Shown here: piece by piece, positions 35,176-44,562 of the stretch
Layout of the letters: each line of letters starts with the position of its first letter
How positions within the stretch are numbered: the stretch's first letter is position 1
NCBI RefSeq assembly: GCF_009295825.1
Contig: NZ_WHKF01000001.1
Span: 771,088-835,087, forward strand
DNA length: 64,000 bases
Reading direction: 5' to 3'
From: Marinifilum sp. N1E240
GTDB taxonomy: Bacteria > Bacteroidota > Bacteroidia > Bacteroidales > Marinifilaceae
Program-made: the position numbers and the translations under genes
The notes under the pieces: model-generated
What the model saw: only the letters and a program-made list of their open reading frames with translations
Database searches by the model: none
Told to the model about the DNA's origin: nothing

Positions 35176-36549
35176 ATGAATAAAAAAGGCAAACTTCTAA
35201 TAATAGATGACAATAAAAGTGTTTTAAAATCGCTACAACTCTTTTTAAAGCATCATTTCAAGGAATTAGTTACCTGTAATAATCCAAATCAGATTCCTGG
35301 TTTAATGCTGCAGAATGAATTCGATGTAATTCTACTGGATATGAATTTTTCAGCCGGTGTAAATTCTGGTAATGAAGGTTTGTATTGGCTTAAAGAGATT
35401 CGGAAAAGATCTGAACATACCGTTGTAGTACTATTTACAGCCTATGGTGATGTAAATGTAGCTGTTAATTCGATGAAGCATGGTGCTACCGATTTTATCC
35501 TAAAGCCTTGGGACAATAAAAAGTTATTAGCTACTCTCGTAAGTGGAGTCGAATTGTACAGAACTAGGGTAGAGCTTGATGAATCGAAGCAACAAAGAAA
35601 GTTGTTAGAGAACGATTTAAAGCAAATAGTTACGAAGATGATAGGTGAATCGGACGCAATTAGAAATGTGCGAAAGATGATTGATAAGGTAGCTCAAACC
35701 GATGCTAATGTTCTAATTCTAGGTGAAAATGGAACAGGGAAGGAGATTGTTGCCAGGGAAATACACAATAAGTCGAAAAGACAAGATAAAATTTTTATGA
35801 GTGTAGATATGGGTTCATTAAGTGAATCTATTTTTGAAAGTGAATTGTTTGGACACATTAAGGGAGCTTTTACCGATGCCAAAGAAAATAGAAAAGGAAG
35901 ATTTCAGGCTGCTACCGGAGGTAGTTTATTTTTGGATGAAATTGGAAACTTAAGTTCAACAATGCAATCCAAATTGTTGTCGGTTTTACAAAATCGAAAA
36001 GTTACTCCTCTCGGATCAAACAAAGAGGATAATGTCGATATTAGATTAATTTCTGCAACAAATGCAAATCTTATAGACTTAGTTGATGAAGGTTTATTTA
36101 GGGAAGATTTATTATATCGTATTAACACTGTTGTGATTGAAATGCCACCTTTACGAGATAGAGGTAAGGATATTTTATTGCTAGCCGATTATTATTTGAA
36201 AAAATTTGTTCAAAAATATGGTAAGCAACTAATGGTTTTAAATGAGGAAGTAAAAGCATTGTTACTGTCTTATACTTGGCCAGGAAACATTCGTGAATTG
36301 AGCCATTGTATGGAACGTGCCGTAATTTTAAATGATAAAAAAGTATTGGAACTTAACGATTTTCAATTAGACAATAAAAGCAATACAAATTCAATTGGTG
36401 ATAAGGCAATAAGTCTTGAGGAAGCTGAGAAGATTTTAATTGAGAGTTCCATGAGAAGAAATAAAGGCAATATTAGTCATGTGGCACGAGAATTAAATAT
36501 TGGCAGACAAACATTGTATAGAAAAATAGAAAAGTACAACCTTCTTTAA
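35176..36549 (+). CDS. Sigma-54-dependent response regulator (NtrC family)
   Basis: A 457-residue response regulator: receiver (5-120, phosphoacceptor D55 in VILLDMNF), sigma-54 AAA+ domain (about 155-390, Walker A GENGTGKE at 183-190, Walker B GGSLFLDEIG), and a Fis-type helix-turn-helix (about 425-455, NISHVARELNIGRQTLYRKI). The loop that contacts sigma-54 reads GAFTDA (230-235) rather than GAFTGA, a variant I recall as common in Bacteroidota. It is cotranscribed with the sensor kinase 9 bases downstream. It is divergent from the ABC operon, its likely target. Confidence 0.95.
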   Translation: MNKKGKLLIIDDNKSVLKSLQLFLKHHFKELVTCNNPNQIPGLMLQNEFDVILLDMNFSAGVNSGNEGLYWLKEIRKRSEHTVVVLFTAYGDVNVAVNSMKHGATDFILKPWDNKKLLATLVSGVELYRTRVELDESKQQRKLLENDLKQIVTKMIGESDAIRNVRKMIDKVAQTDANVLILGENGTGKEIVAREIHNKSKRQDKIFMSVDMGSLSESIFESELFGHIKGAFTDAKENRKGRFQAATGGSLFLDEIGNLSSTMQSKLLSVLQNRKVTPLGSNKEDNVDIRLISATNANLIDLVDEGLFREDLLYRINTVVIEMPPLRDRGKDILLLADYYLKKFVQKYGKQLMVLNEEVKALLLSYTWPGNIRELSHCMERAVILNDKKVLELNDFQLDNKSNTNSIGDKAISLEEAEKILIESSMRRNKGNISHVARELNIGRQTLYRKIEKYNLL

Positions 36550-36558
36550 ATATCATAA

Positions 36559-37914
36559 ATGATCTATCGAAAATTATATATAACAGTTATAATTCGGGTT
36601 ATTGGAATTGTAATAAACAGCTTTGTTTTAGCCTTAGTTTGGTTTAGTTATAGGGATATTTTAATTATTGCTAATCTTGTGGTAGTATTAATAATACAAA
36701 CATGGTTGTTAATTCGAAAATTGAATAGTCTGAATTATGATTTGGAGAATTTCTTTAAATCTGTTCGAAATAACGATTCAAGCGTAAAGTTTAAATCGAA
36801 ACGAAAGAATGATTATCCAGAATTGTATGCTCAGTTTGATTTAGTAAATCGAGATATTCAAAAAATAAAAATTGAGAACGAGAATCAAAATCAATATTTT
36901 AAGGTATTAGTAGAGCATGTTGGAATTGGATTGTTATCATTTGACAAAAAAGGGAAAGTATTACTGTTTAATCGTGCAGCAAAAGAGTTGTTTAATAAAA
37001 TTCATTTGTTTCATATTAGTGATTTGGATAGGATACAGGAAGGTTTAGCAGAGTTAATCGAGAATTTAACTCCGTCTGAGCAGAAACTATTTTCGATATA
37101 CAGGAATCACGAATTAATTCAGTTATCGCTTAAGGCTACTGATTTAAAAATGATTGATCAGAATATTAAATTGGTTTCGTTTCAGAATATTAAGAATGAA
37201 TTGGATGAAAAAGAATTGGATTCATGGCAGAAGCTCATTCGAGTCTTAACACACGAAATCATGAATTCAATAAGTCCGGTGAATTCATCTATCTCTACGC
37301 TTGTAGATATGTATGCGGATAAAGTGAGTGATGGAAATGTTGATATCAATCACATGGATAATGAGATGATCGAGGATACCATTGAAGGTTTGGATATAAT
37401 TGAGGAAAGAATATCCGGTATGGTTAAATTTGTAAGTAGATTTAGAGATTTGACTTTATTGCCAACTCCAGTATTTACGGAAGTGAACTTAACTGTAAAA
37501 ATTCAGAGTTTAATTAAATTACTAAAGGATGATTTAAATAAAGCGAATATTGAACTGACCTTATCTTATCCCAATAACAATATTAAGGTCACAGCAGATT
37601 CAAGTATGATAGATCAAATTGTGATTAATCTAATGATGAATTCGATTCAAGCTTTAAATGATCGGGAAAATAAGAAAATAGAATTAAGAATTGGAATTAA
37701 TCATCAAAACAAACCGTTTATTGAGCTGGAAGATAATGGTTGTGGTATTAATGAGGAATGCCAATCGGAGGTGTTTGTTCCTTTTTTTACAACTAAGAAA
37801 AATGGTACAGGTATTGGATTAAGTTTGTCTCGCCAATTGATGCGTTTGCATGGTGGAACTTTAACTTTTAAATCAGAACCAGATGTTTATACACAATTTA
37901 CCATTCAATTTTGA
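36559..37914 (+). CDS. Membrane sensor histidine kinase partner of the NtrC-type regulator
   Basis: A 451-residue kinase with two adjacent N-terminal helices (about 8-30 and 33-50) and almost no periplasmic loop. A HAMP/linker region (52-115) and a PAS-like domain (118-195) follow, then the histidine box (LTHEIMNSISP, H near residue 231) and a HATPase domain (about 330-451: VINLMMNSIQAL, LEDNGCGI, GTGIGLSLSRQLM). The short loop suggests it senses the membrane or a partner such as the ABC transporter rather than a soluble ligand; that is inference. It has the paired-operon layout of NtrB/NtrC-like systems. Confidence 0.92.
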   Translation: MIYRKLYITVIIRVIGIVINSFVLALVWFSYRDILIIANLVVVLIIQTWLLIRKLNSLNYDLENFFKSVRNNDSSVKFKSKRKNDYPELYAQFDLVNRDIQKIKIENENQNQYFKVLVEHVGIGLLSFDKKGKVLLFNRAAKELFNKIHLFHISDLDRIQEGLAELIENLTPSEQKLFSIYRNHELIQLSLKATDLKMIDQNIKLVSFQNIKNELDEKELDSWQKLIRVLTHEIMNSISPVNSSISTLVDMYADKVSDGNVDINHMDNEMIEDTIEGLDIIEERISGMVKFVSRFRDLTLLPTPVFTEVNLTVKIQSLIKLLKDDLNKANIELTLSYPNNNIKVTADSSMIDQIVINLMMNSIQALNDRENKKIELRIGINHQNKPFIELEDNGCGINEECQSEVFVPFFTTKKNGTGIGLSLSRQLMRLHGGTLTFKSEPDVYTQFTIQF

Positions 37915-37947
37915 TTCATAAAGAAAATGTTAAAATTTGATAATAGG

Positions 37948-37978
37948 CTTGTTCAAGATAAAATTTTATCTAATTTTG
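37948..37978 (+). promoter_or_regulatory. Promoter of the TetR regulator gene
   Basis: CTTG at 37948-37951 and TAATTTTG at 37971-37978 are separated by 19 bases and match the Bacteroidota -33/-7 consensus well. Transcription would start near 37985, giving a very short leader before the ATG at 37994 (or the in-frame ATG at 38006). Confidence 0.7.
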
Positions 37979-37993
37979 CACTAGAAATACTAA

Positions 37994-38584
37994 ATGAGTT
38001 CAAGTATGGCAAAATCTGATAAGGTGGAAATTCATGAATTGGTAACTAAGGTTGCAAGAGATATGATTATACGATTTGGTTTGCGTGGATTGAATATGGT
38101 AGAATTAGCTCGTGAATGTGGTTTAGCTAAGGCAACATTATATAAAATCATAGGAACCAAGGAAGATCTTGTACGTGAAATTGCTTATGAGATATTTAAT
38201 TTGAACATTGTTAAAATGTTGGAACCATACAGAAGTATTGAAGATCCTATTGAGGCAACTCAAAAATTTATGGATAATTACTTTGGTTATGCAATTAAAG
38301 GACAAAAGGTATTAGTTCAGCAGATTTATAAGGAATATCCGTTAATAGAACAGGATGTTGAGAAAAAGTTCGAAGAAGAGATGAATATTGTAAATCAACG
38401 GTTTTTAGAATGGCAACAAGAAGGATACATTAGAAAGGATATTAATGTAGTGTACTGTATTGAAGCATTACAGGATCTAACGACTGTATATGTGACAAGT
38501 ACTTTTGCTGAAGAAGAAACAATTGATAGATTACGTACATCATTTAAATGTATGGTGATTGGAATGGGAATTGAATTAAAATAA
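37994..38584 (+). CDS. TetR/AcrR-family transcriptional regulator
   Basis: A 196-residue repressor-type regulator. The N-terminal helix-turn-helix (about 30-60, MVELARECGLAKATLYKIIGTKEDL) is followed by a helical ligand-binding domain of ordinary length. It lies directly upstream of a tripartite RND efflux operon and probably represses it. The 130-base gap downstream contains two palindromes with ATGAAC/GTTCAT half-sites (38643-38665 and 38730-38748). The start may be the ATG at 38006 instead, since the promoter lies very close. The gene ends with its own hairpin. Confidence 0.9.
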   Translation: MSSSMAKSDKVEIHELVTKVARDMIIRFGLRGLNMVELARECGLAKATLYKIIGTKEDLVREIAYEIFNLNIVKMLEPYRSIEDPIEATQKFMDNYFGYAIKGQKVLVQQIYKEYPLIEQDVEKKFEEEMNIVNQRFLEWQQEGYIRKDINVVYCIEALQDLTTVYVTSTFAEEETIDRLRTSFKCMVIGMGIELK

Positions 38585-38594
38585 TTAAGATGTG

Positions 38595-38627
38595 AGAATG
38601 AAATTAATAGGTTTCATTCTTATTTTC
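38595..38627 (+). terminator. Intrinsic terminator of the TetR gene
   Basis: AGAATGAAA and TTTCATTCT form a perfect 9-bp stem with an 8-base loop, followed by a moderately T-rich stretch. It separates the regulator from the efflux operon. Confidence 0.6.
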
Positions 38628-38642
38628 GCTCAAACATGAACT

Positions 38643-38665
38643 ATATAGACTTGAATAGTCTATAT
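38643..38665. promoter_or_regulatory. Palindrome, possible TetR operator 1
   Basis: ATATAGACT and AGTCTATAT are 9-bp arms with a 5-base centre. An ATGAAC lies directly on its left edge (38636-38641). It is in the gap between the TetR gene and the RND operon. Confidence 0.5.
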
Positions 38666-38729
38666 TAATTATAGAAGAAGTTAAGGAAGTAGAGGTACTT
38701 CTGTATTTTTTGATTTAAAAATGAACCAA

Positions 38730-38748
38730 ATGAACTTATATAGTTCAT
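38730..38748. promoter_or_regulatory. Palindrome, probable TetR operator 2
   Basis: ATGAACT and AGTTCAT are 7-bp arms around TATAT, 12 bases before the start codon of the RND adaptor. A further ATGAAC half-site lies at 38721-38726. The size and position fit a TetR-family operator that blocks the efflux operon. Confidence 0.6.
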
Positions 38749-38760
38749 AAAGAATTTGAA

Positions 38761-39840
38761 ATGACTACAAAAAAAATCTCAAAATTAGTGCTCCTGTTAG
38801 GAATTTTTGCTACAGGATTCATTTCGTGCAAAAAAGAGCCGAATACAAAAGTAGAACTGATTCAACCGGTCAAGATTTTTAAGGTTGGCAATTCAAATGG
38901 AAACTCAGCTGTTAAAGTATTTACAGGATTGGTAAAAGAATCCAGAGAGGTAAAATTAGCTTTCCAAATCCCTGGTCCTCTGGTTGGTTTAAATGTAGAT
39001 CAAGGACAGTTTGTGAAAAAAGGAGAGTTAATTGCAGCAGTTAATGAGCGCGATTATCTTGTGCAATTGGAAGCAGCATGTGCTCAGTTTGATAATGCAA
39101 AGTTACAGGCAGAGAGATATGCAGTATTATACCAAAAGAAAAGTACTTCGAAAAGTGTTTTTGATCAAATGCAAGCAGTATTTAAGTTGGCTAAAGCACA
39201 GAAATCAGCTGCGGAAAATGCATTAAAAGACACCAAAATTTATGCTCCATTTTCGGGTTATGTACAAGCTATGTATGCTGAAAATTATGAGAAAGTTGGT
39301 GCTGGTCAACCTATTGTGTCATTGCTTGATTTAAATAGTCTAGAGATTGCAGTTTCATTAAGTGAAAATGATTTTTTACAAAAGAAATCATTTGTTGGAT
39401 ATACCGCAAAGTTTGAAAATTTTCCAGGTATTGATTTTGATTTAAAGCTAATTGAAATAGAGCAAAAACCTAACGGTGATAATTTCTTTAGAATGAGACT
39501 TGAAATTGATCGTCAAGGATTTCAAATAGTTCCAGGTATGGTGGCGAGTATTGAAACAAAGTTGGCTAGTAATTTCAGCACCACATGTAAAGTTCCTGTA
39601 GAAGCTGTGTTTAATAAAAAAGGGAAGTCGTATGTATGGATTTACGACAATACAAACATGTGTGTGAAGGAGAAAGTTGTTCGCCTTAAAGATTTTGATT
39701 CTAATGGAATGATCAATATTGAGAGTGGAATTAAAAATGGTGATTTAATTGTATCAGCAGGTGTTCATAGTTTACGTGAGGGACAAAAGGTGAAAATGTT
39801 AAGTAAGAAAGCTAATTCGAACATAGGAGGACAGTTATGA
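38761..39840 (+). CDS. RND efflux periplasmic adaptor lipoprotein
   Basis: A 359-residue membrane-fusion protein linking the RND pump to the outer-membrane channel. It has a lipoprotein signal with acceptor cysteine C23 (GFISC), a lipoyl-type half (PLVGLNVDQGQFVKKGELIA), a helical hairpin (about 100-155), the second lipoyl half (IYAPFSGYVQAMYAENYEKV), then beta-barrel and membrane-proximal domains. This is the AcrA/MexA plan. It overlaps the pump gene by 4 bases (ATGA). Candidate TetR operators lie just upstream. Confidence 0.93.
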   Translation: MTTKKISKLVLLLGIFATGFISCKKEPNTKVELIQPVKIFKVGNSNGNSAVKVFTGLVKESREVKLAFQIPGPLVGLNVDQGQFVKKGELIAAVNERDYLVQLEAACAQFDNAKLQAERYAVLYQKKSTSKSVFDQMQAVFKLAKAQKSAAENALKDTKIYAPFSGYVQAMYAENYEKVGAGQPIVSLLDLNSLEIAVSLSENDFLQKKSFVGYTAKFENFPGIDFDLKLIEIEQKPNGDNFFRMRLEIDRQGFQIVPGMVASIETKLASNFSTTCKVPVEAVFNKKGKSYVWIYDNTNMCVKEKVVRLKDFDSNGMINIESGIKNGDLIVSAGVHSLREGQKVKMLSKKANSNIGGQL

Positions 39841-42800
39841 GTTTTACAGAAGCTGTTTTAAAGCAGCGGAAAGTATTGCTATTTGTTTTAATAGCTATTC
39901 TTTTTGGTGGGGTTGGTGCATTTTTAAATATGTCAAAGCTTGAAGATGCTGAAATTAGTGTAAAACAAGCAGTGATTATGACTAGTTATCCTGGAGCTTC
40001 TCCTCATGAGGTAGAGCTTAGGGTAACCGATATTCTGGAAACTGCAATTCAGGCGATGGATAATATTGACTTCATAGAATCAAGATCTTTAGCCGGATAT
40101 TCTGAGATTACAGTGAATATTAAATCTTCTGTTGTAACAAAAGAACTGCCACAAGTTTGGGATATTTTACGTCGAAAAGTAAATGATATTAGTGCTTATT
40201 TACCTCAAGATGCATCTCATCCAATGGTCGTAGATGATTTTGGTGATGTATATGGTATTTTTCTCGCATTAAGTGGAGATGGTTTTCATGACGATGAGAT
40301 TCAGGATTATGCTCGTTATATGAAACGAGAACTTTTATTGGTTGATGGAGTTAAGAGGATTGAATTATATGGAGAACAAAGAGCTTGCGTAAATATTGAA
40401 TTGTCGCAAGAGAAAATGGCATTTTTAGGTGTGCATCCCTACAAAGTTATTGAAATTTTAAATAGTCAAAATAAAGTAGTTGATCCAGGGACTTTTAAGG
40501 TAGGAAGTAATCGGGTTCGAATCGCCTCGGAAGGAAGTTTTCATGAGCTTGAAGATCTAAAGAATATATTGGTTTCAGGAAGAGGTGAAACTTCTGTATA
40601 TCTTAAAGATATTGCTAGTATTAAAAAGGATTATGTAACTCCTTATACTAACAAAATGAAATATAACCAAGTTCCTGCAATAGGTTTGGCCATTGCTATG
40701 GAAAAAGGTGGGAATGTTATTGAGTTAGGAGAACGTATTCAAAATAGAATTGATGTTTTAAAAGCAAATATTCCTGTAGGTATAAATATAAATAGAGTTT
40801 TTTATCAGCCAGAAAGAGTAAGTGTTGCCATTAGCCAGTTTATGGTTAATTTAATAGAATCGGTTTTAATTGTTGTGGTAGTATTATTAATAGCAATGGG
40901 ATTTAGAACTGGATTGTTGATAGGTAGCGGGCTTATATTTACCATATTAGCCACTTTTGTCGTAATGTTAGGATTCGATATTGCATTGCAAAGGGTAAGT
41001 TTAGCAGCCATTATTATTGCAATGGGAATGCTAGTTGATAATGCCATTGTAATTGCGGATGGAATTTTGATTGACCTGAAAAAAGGTGTTCGTCGTGATC
41101 AGGCAATGATCAATACTACTAAACAAACCGCCATGCCATTATTGGGAGCCACCTTAGTTGCGATTTTGGCCTTTTTACCTATTTATTTGTCACCTGATAG
41201 CACGGGTGAATTTTGTGCAAGTCTTTTTCAGGTCATTGCGATTTCTCTTTTTATTAGTTGGATTTTGGCATTAACTCAAACTCCATATTTCTGTCATCTT
41301 TTTCTTCGAGGTAAAAAATACAGCAAAGATGAGAATGAGAACTCAGATCCTTATTCCGGTCAATTTTATCAAAAATTTCGTCATTTTGTTAAATTCTCTT
41401 TGCGTCACAAATCAGTTATTATAGGCTTAACCATATTGGTTTTCGTGTCTTCTATTTTTGTGTTTAAAAATGTGAAGCAGCTGTTTATGCCTAACCTTGA
41501 ATATAATCAGTTTATTGTAGAGTATTATTTACCTACAGGAGCGGATATCGAAAATATTGAGAAAGATTTGAGCGAATTAGAAAGCTATTTATTAACTCAA
41601 GAGGAAGTTTTGAATGTTACAACTAGTTTAGGGGCTACACCAGCTCGGTATACATTGGTCAGACCTTTTACAATAAACAAAACCAATTATGGAGAACTGA
41701 TTATTGATACGAAAGATTACGAGACAACAAAGCGATTTGGTAAAGAGTTGCAAAAATATGTAGATGAAAATTATTCTTGGGCACGTTGCAGAGTAAAGTA
41801 CTATTCACCAATTTTTGCTGAATATATGATCGAGGCAAAGTTTTCGGGTCCAGATCCGGAAGTGTTACGTGATTTATCAGAACAAGCAGAGCAAATAATG
41901 CTTGCTGAACCTACTGCAGTTAAAGTAACAAACAATTGGAAAAATAAGGTAAAGGTTTGGAATCCGCATTTTTCTCAAGCTCAATCACGCCTAACGAATA
42001 TTTCTCGTTCGGATGTTTCCAACGCATTGGCTTGTGCAACGGATGGTTTAACAATTGGGTTATTTTATCAGGCTGATGATATGTTGCCAATTGTTTTAAA
42101 AACAAAAACAAATAAGAAAAATTATATTGAAGCATTGGAGAATACACCGGTTTGGGGCAATGTTGCAAATAGTATTCCTTTGCGTCAGGTGGTTTCTGAT
42201 ATTGATATTGAATTTGAGGATCCAATGATTTTACGTTACGATCGCCGTAGAGCAATCATGGCTCAATGTGATCCTGCCAAAGGTTATAATGCTCCAGATG
42301 TATTTTCAAAAATACACGAAAAGATTGAGGCAATTCCTTTGCCAGAGGGATACGATTTTGAATGGCTTGGAGAGCATAAGGATAGTTTAGATGCGAATAA
42401 TAATATCAATAAATTTTTGCCTTTGGCATTCCTGTTGATGGTAATTATAATCATGATGCTATTCAATAATTTTAGACAACCAATAATTATTTTCAGTATT
42501 CTTCCTTTGGCTTTTATTGGTGTAAGCTATGGCTTATGGTTAACCGGAAAACCATTTGGATTTATGCCAGTGCTTGGAACTTTAGGATTGATGGGAATGA
42601 TGATTAAAAATGCTGTTGTACTTCTGGATCAAATCAATTTGGAAATTAAAGAAGGCAAGGATGTGCTAATGGCTATTGTTGATTCTGCAGTGTCGAGAAT
42701 GCGACCGGTAATTATGGCATCTTTTACAACTATTTTAGGAATGATACCATTGATTTCTGATGAATTATTTGGAGGTATGGCAGTTGCTATCATGTTTGGT

Positions 42801-42893
42801 TTACTTATAGGTTCGGTAATTACACTAATAATTATTCCTGTACTATACGCAACATTTTACAAAGTTTCTACAAAAAATATAATGGATTTATAA
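39837..42893 (+). CDS. RND-family efflux pump permease (AcrB-like)
   Basis: A 1018-residue inner-membrane pump of the hydrophobe/amphiphile efflux RND group, with twelve helices and two large periplasmic loops. It drives substrate export with protons. Proton-relay residues are visible: D401 in GMLVDNAIVIADG (the second aspartate of AcrB is N402 here, frequent in this family) and K924 in MMIKNAVVLL. The N-terminal helix and the following LEDAEISVKQAVI, YPGASPHEVE segments are typical. The substrate is not predictable. It is the second gene of the efflux operon; the outer-membrane channel gene follows after 18 bases. Confidence 0.95.
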   Translation: MSFTEAVLKQRKVLLFVLIAILFGGVGAFLNMSKLEDAEISVKQAVIMTSYPGASPHEVELRVTDILETAIQAMDNIDFIESRSLAGYSEITVNIKSSVVTKELPQVWDILRRKVNDISAYLPQDASHPMVVDDFGDVYGIFLALSGDGFHDDEIQDYARYMKRELLLVDGVKRIELYGEQRACVNIELSQEKMAFLGVHPYKVIEILNSQNKVVDPGTFKVGSNRVRIASEGSFHELEDLKNILVSGRGETSVYLKDIASIKKDYVTPYTNKMKYNQVPAIGLAIAMEKGGNVIELGERIQNRIDVLKANIPVGININRVFYQPERVSVAISQFMVNLIESVLIVVVVLLIAMGFRTGLLIGSGLIFTILATFVVMLGFDIALQRVSLAAIIIAMGMLVDNAIVIADGILIDLKKGVRRDQAMINTTKQTAMPLLGATLVAILAFLPIYLSPDSTGEFCASLFQVIAISLFISWILALTQTPYFCHLFLRGKKYSKDENENSDPYSGQFYQKFRHFVKFSLRHKSVIIGLTILVFVSSIFVFKNVKQLFMPNLEYNQFIVEYYLPTGADIENIEKDLSELESYLLTQEEVLNVTTSLGATPARYTLVRPFTINKTNYGELIIDTKDYETTKRFGKELQKYVDENYSWARCRVKYYSPIFAEYMIEAKFSGPDPEVLRDLSEQAEQIMLAEPTAVKVTNNWKNKVKVWNPHFSQAQSRLTNISRSDVSNALACATDGLTIGLFYQADDMLPIVLKTKTNKKNYIEALENTPVWGNVANSIPLRQVVSDIDIEFEDPMILRYDRRRAIMAQCDPAKGYNAPDVFSKIHEKIEAIPLPEGYDFEWLGEHKDSLDANNNINKFLPLAFLLMVIIIMMLFNNFRQPIIIFSILPLAFIGVSYGLWLTGKPFGFMPVLGTLGLMGMMIKNAVVLLDQINLEIKEGKDVLMAIVDSAVSRMRPVIMASFTTILGMIPLISDELFGGMAVAIMFGLLIGSVITLIIIPVLYATFYKVSTKNIMDL

Positions 42894-42911
42894 ACGGTTT
42901 TGAGAAAATCA

Positions 42912-44276
42912 ATGAAAAATATATATAGTTTATTGCTTTGTGTTTTAATAACAACACATGCAATAGGTCAGGAAAAACTCTCTTTAAAAGAGAGTAGGAA
43001 TTTGGCATTGGAATACAATCAGAAAATAAAAATTGCCGATGAAATGATAGGGGAAAGTAATGCGAACGTAAAATTCGCTTACACTCATTTTTTGCCAAAT
43101 TTTTCAGCAAGTGCATCCTATAACTTTTATCATGATATTGATGATCTAAAAATGCCGGGATCGTTTTTACCAACAGCAAACAGTTTGACTGAAGCCAGAC
43201 AAGGTATTTATTCTGGTACAAGCAATGTTTATTTTCCAGGTTTGGATATAAAAATGGGAAATATAGATTACTATTCTGCAAATCTGAATGTTTCTCAACC
43301 AATTTATTTTGGCGGAAAAATAAGAAGTTCCTATCACATGAGCCAAATGGGAGCTCAAATTTCTTCTTACAACAAAGATTTACAATCATCGGATGTGTTA
43401 CTAGAGACTGATCAGGCATACTGGAATTTAGTATCGGTTAAGGAGAAAGTTGTTTTAGCAGATAAGTACACAAAAATGTTATCAGCGTTGGTTCGTGATC
43501 TTCAAAATGCTTTTGAATTGGAAATCACTACTAAAAATGAACTGTTAAAAGCGCAGGTACAATTAAATCAAGCAAAATTAGATTTATTTCGAGCTCAGAA
43601 TGCACTTGTTTTATCTAAAATGGCACTTTGTCAAGTAATTGGGAAAGAAATAATGACAAATGTTGTAGCCATTGATACTACCATATCAATAGATCAAAAT
43701 AATGTTGACGCGGATTACATGCAAAAGGCATTAGTGCAGCGACCCGAATTGTTAATGCTTGATAATCAGGTGAAAATATCTAAGGAACAAATTAAGAGTA
43801 CACGTGCGGATTATCTTCCACAATTGGGTGTTGGAGCATCATATGGATATACAAGTAAGATTGAGAATCTGATAGGATCTTCAAAGATGTTTGCTGTTAA
43901 GGCAAGTTTATCAGTTCCTATTTTTCATTGGCAGGAACGTAAGCATAAAGTTGCAGCAGATAAATTTCGATCAAAGCAAACAGAATTGGAATTGGATAGA
44001 ACAAAAGACTTAATAAAACTTGAAGTTCAACAAAGTTATTTCAATTTACAAGAAGCTTTGCAGCAAATAGAATTGGCTAAAGTTTCAATGAATCAAGCAA
44101 ATGAAAATGTTGAGTTGACCCAAAATAGTTTCTACGAAGGTTTAGCGAATACCACAGAACTTTTAGATGCACAAGCATTTTGGCAGAATGCTCATAGTGA
44201 GTTAATAGATTCCAAAATCAATTACAAATTGAAAGAGGTTAGCTTTCAAAAATCAATTGGAGAATTAGCAAAATAG
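42912..44276 (+). CDS. TolC-family outer membrane efflux protein
   Basis: An outer-membrane channel of 454 residues from the ATG at 42912, with a signal peptide (cleavage near AIGQ). A TTG 12 bases upstream in frame is less likely. It has two repeats of the outer-membrane-efflux fold with long helices, for example LLKAQVQLNQAKLDLFRAQNAL and the C-terminal ELAKVSMNQANENVELTQ region, and the usual late motif GLANTTELLDAQ. It completes the adaptor-pump-channel trio. The next gene starts 4 bases after its stop, so the operon continues. Confidence 0.92.
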   Translation: MKNIYSLLLCVLITTHAIGQEKLSLKESRNLALEYNQKIKIADEMIGESNANVKFAYTHFLPNFSASASYNFYHDIDDLKMPGSFLPTANSLTEARQGIYSGTSNVYFPGLDIKMGNIDYYSANLNVSQPIYFGGKIRSSYHMSQMGAQISSYNKDLQSSDVLLETDQAYWNLVSVKEKVVLADKYTKMLSALVRDLQNAFELEITTKNELLKAQVQLNQAKLDLFRAQNALVLSKMALCQVIGKEIMTNVVAIDTTISIDQNNVDADYMQKALVQRPELLMLDNQVKISKEQIKSTRADYLPQLGVGASYGYTSKIENLIGSSKMFAVKASLSVPIFHWQERKHKVAADKFRSKQTELELDRTKDLIKLEVQQSYFNLQEALQQIELAKVSMNQANENVELTQNSFYEGLANTTELLDAQAFWQNAHSELIDSKINYKLKEVSFQKSIGELAK

Positions 44277-44280
44277 TGGG

Positions 44281-44562
44281 ATGGAAGTGACCGAATCAAC
44301 CAGTAGGATGGAATTGTTGGTGGTGCAACGATTTTTGATTCGGTCACTCCTTAATAAGGATATTATGGATGTTAGCGAAAAAGATCAGCGTAATAATTTG
44401 TATCAATTTGCCTTATCAAAGTTAATTGAACAAACGAATGATAATCTACGATTGTTGGAGAACCATCTTTATAGATTGAAGGTAAATCAGGATTATGTGA
44501 TAACAACAGAAAATGAGATTGAAGAGCTTGTAGAATATATCAATCAGCATGGGGAAAAATAA
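44281..44562 (+). CDS. Small helical protein of unknown function in the efflux operon
   Basis: I do not recognise this 93-residue protein. It has no signal peptide or membrane helix and reads as two or three charged helices. One is MELLVVQRFLIRSLLNKDI near the start, one is NLYQFALSKLIEQTNDNLRLLENHLYRLK in the middle with heptad spacing, and the end is acidic (ENEIEELVEYINQ). It starts 4 bases after the outer-membrane channel gene and overlaps the cyclase gene by 14 bases, so it is probably made with both. A cytosolic partner of the pump or cyclase is one guess. Confidence 0.6.
   Translation: MEVTESTSRMELLVVQRFLIRSLLNKDIMDVSEKDQRNNLYQFALSKLIEQTNDNLRLLENHLYRLKVNQDYVITTENEIEELVEYINQHGEK

Noticed and set aside
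42868-43419. Antisense open frame of about 183 codons at the start of the TolC-family gene
   Set aside because: It spans the end of the pump gene and the signal peptide region of the channel gene, both well supported, and has no start signal or family resemblance.
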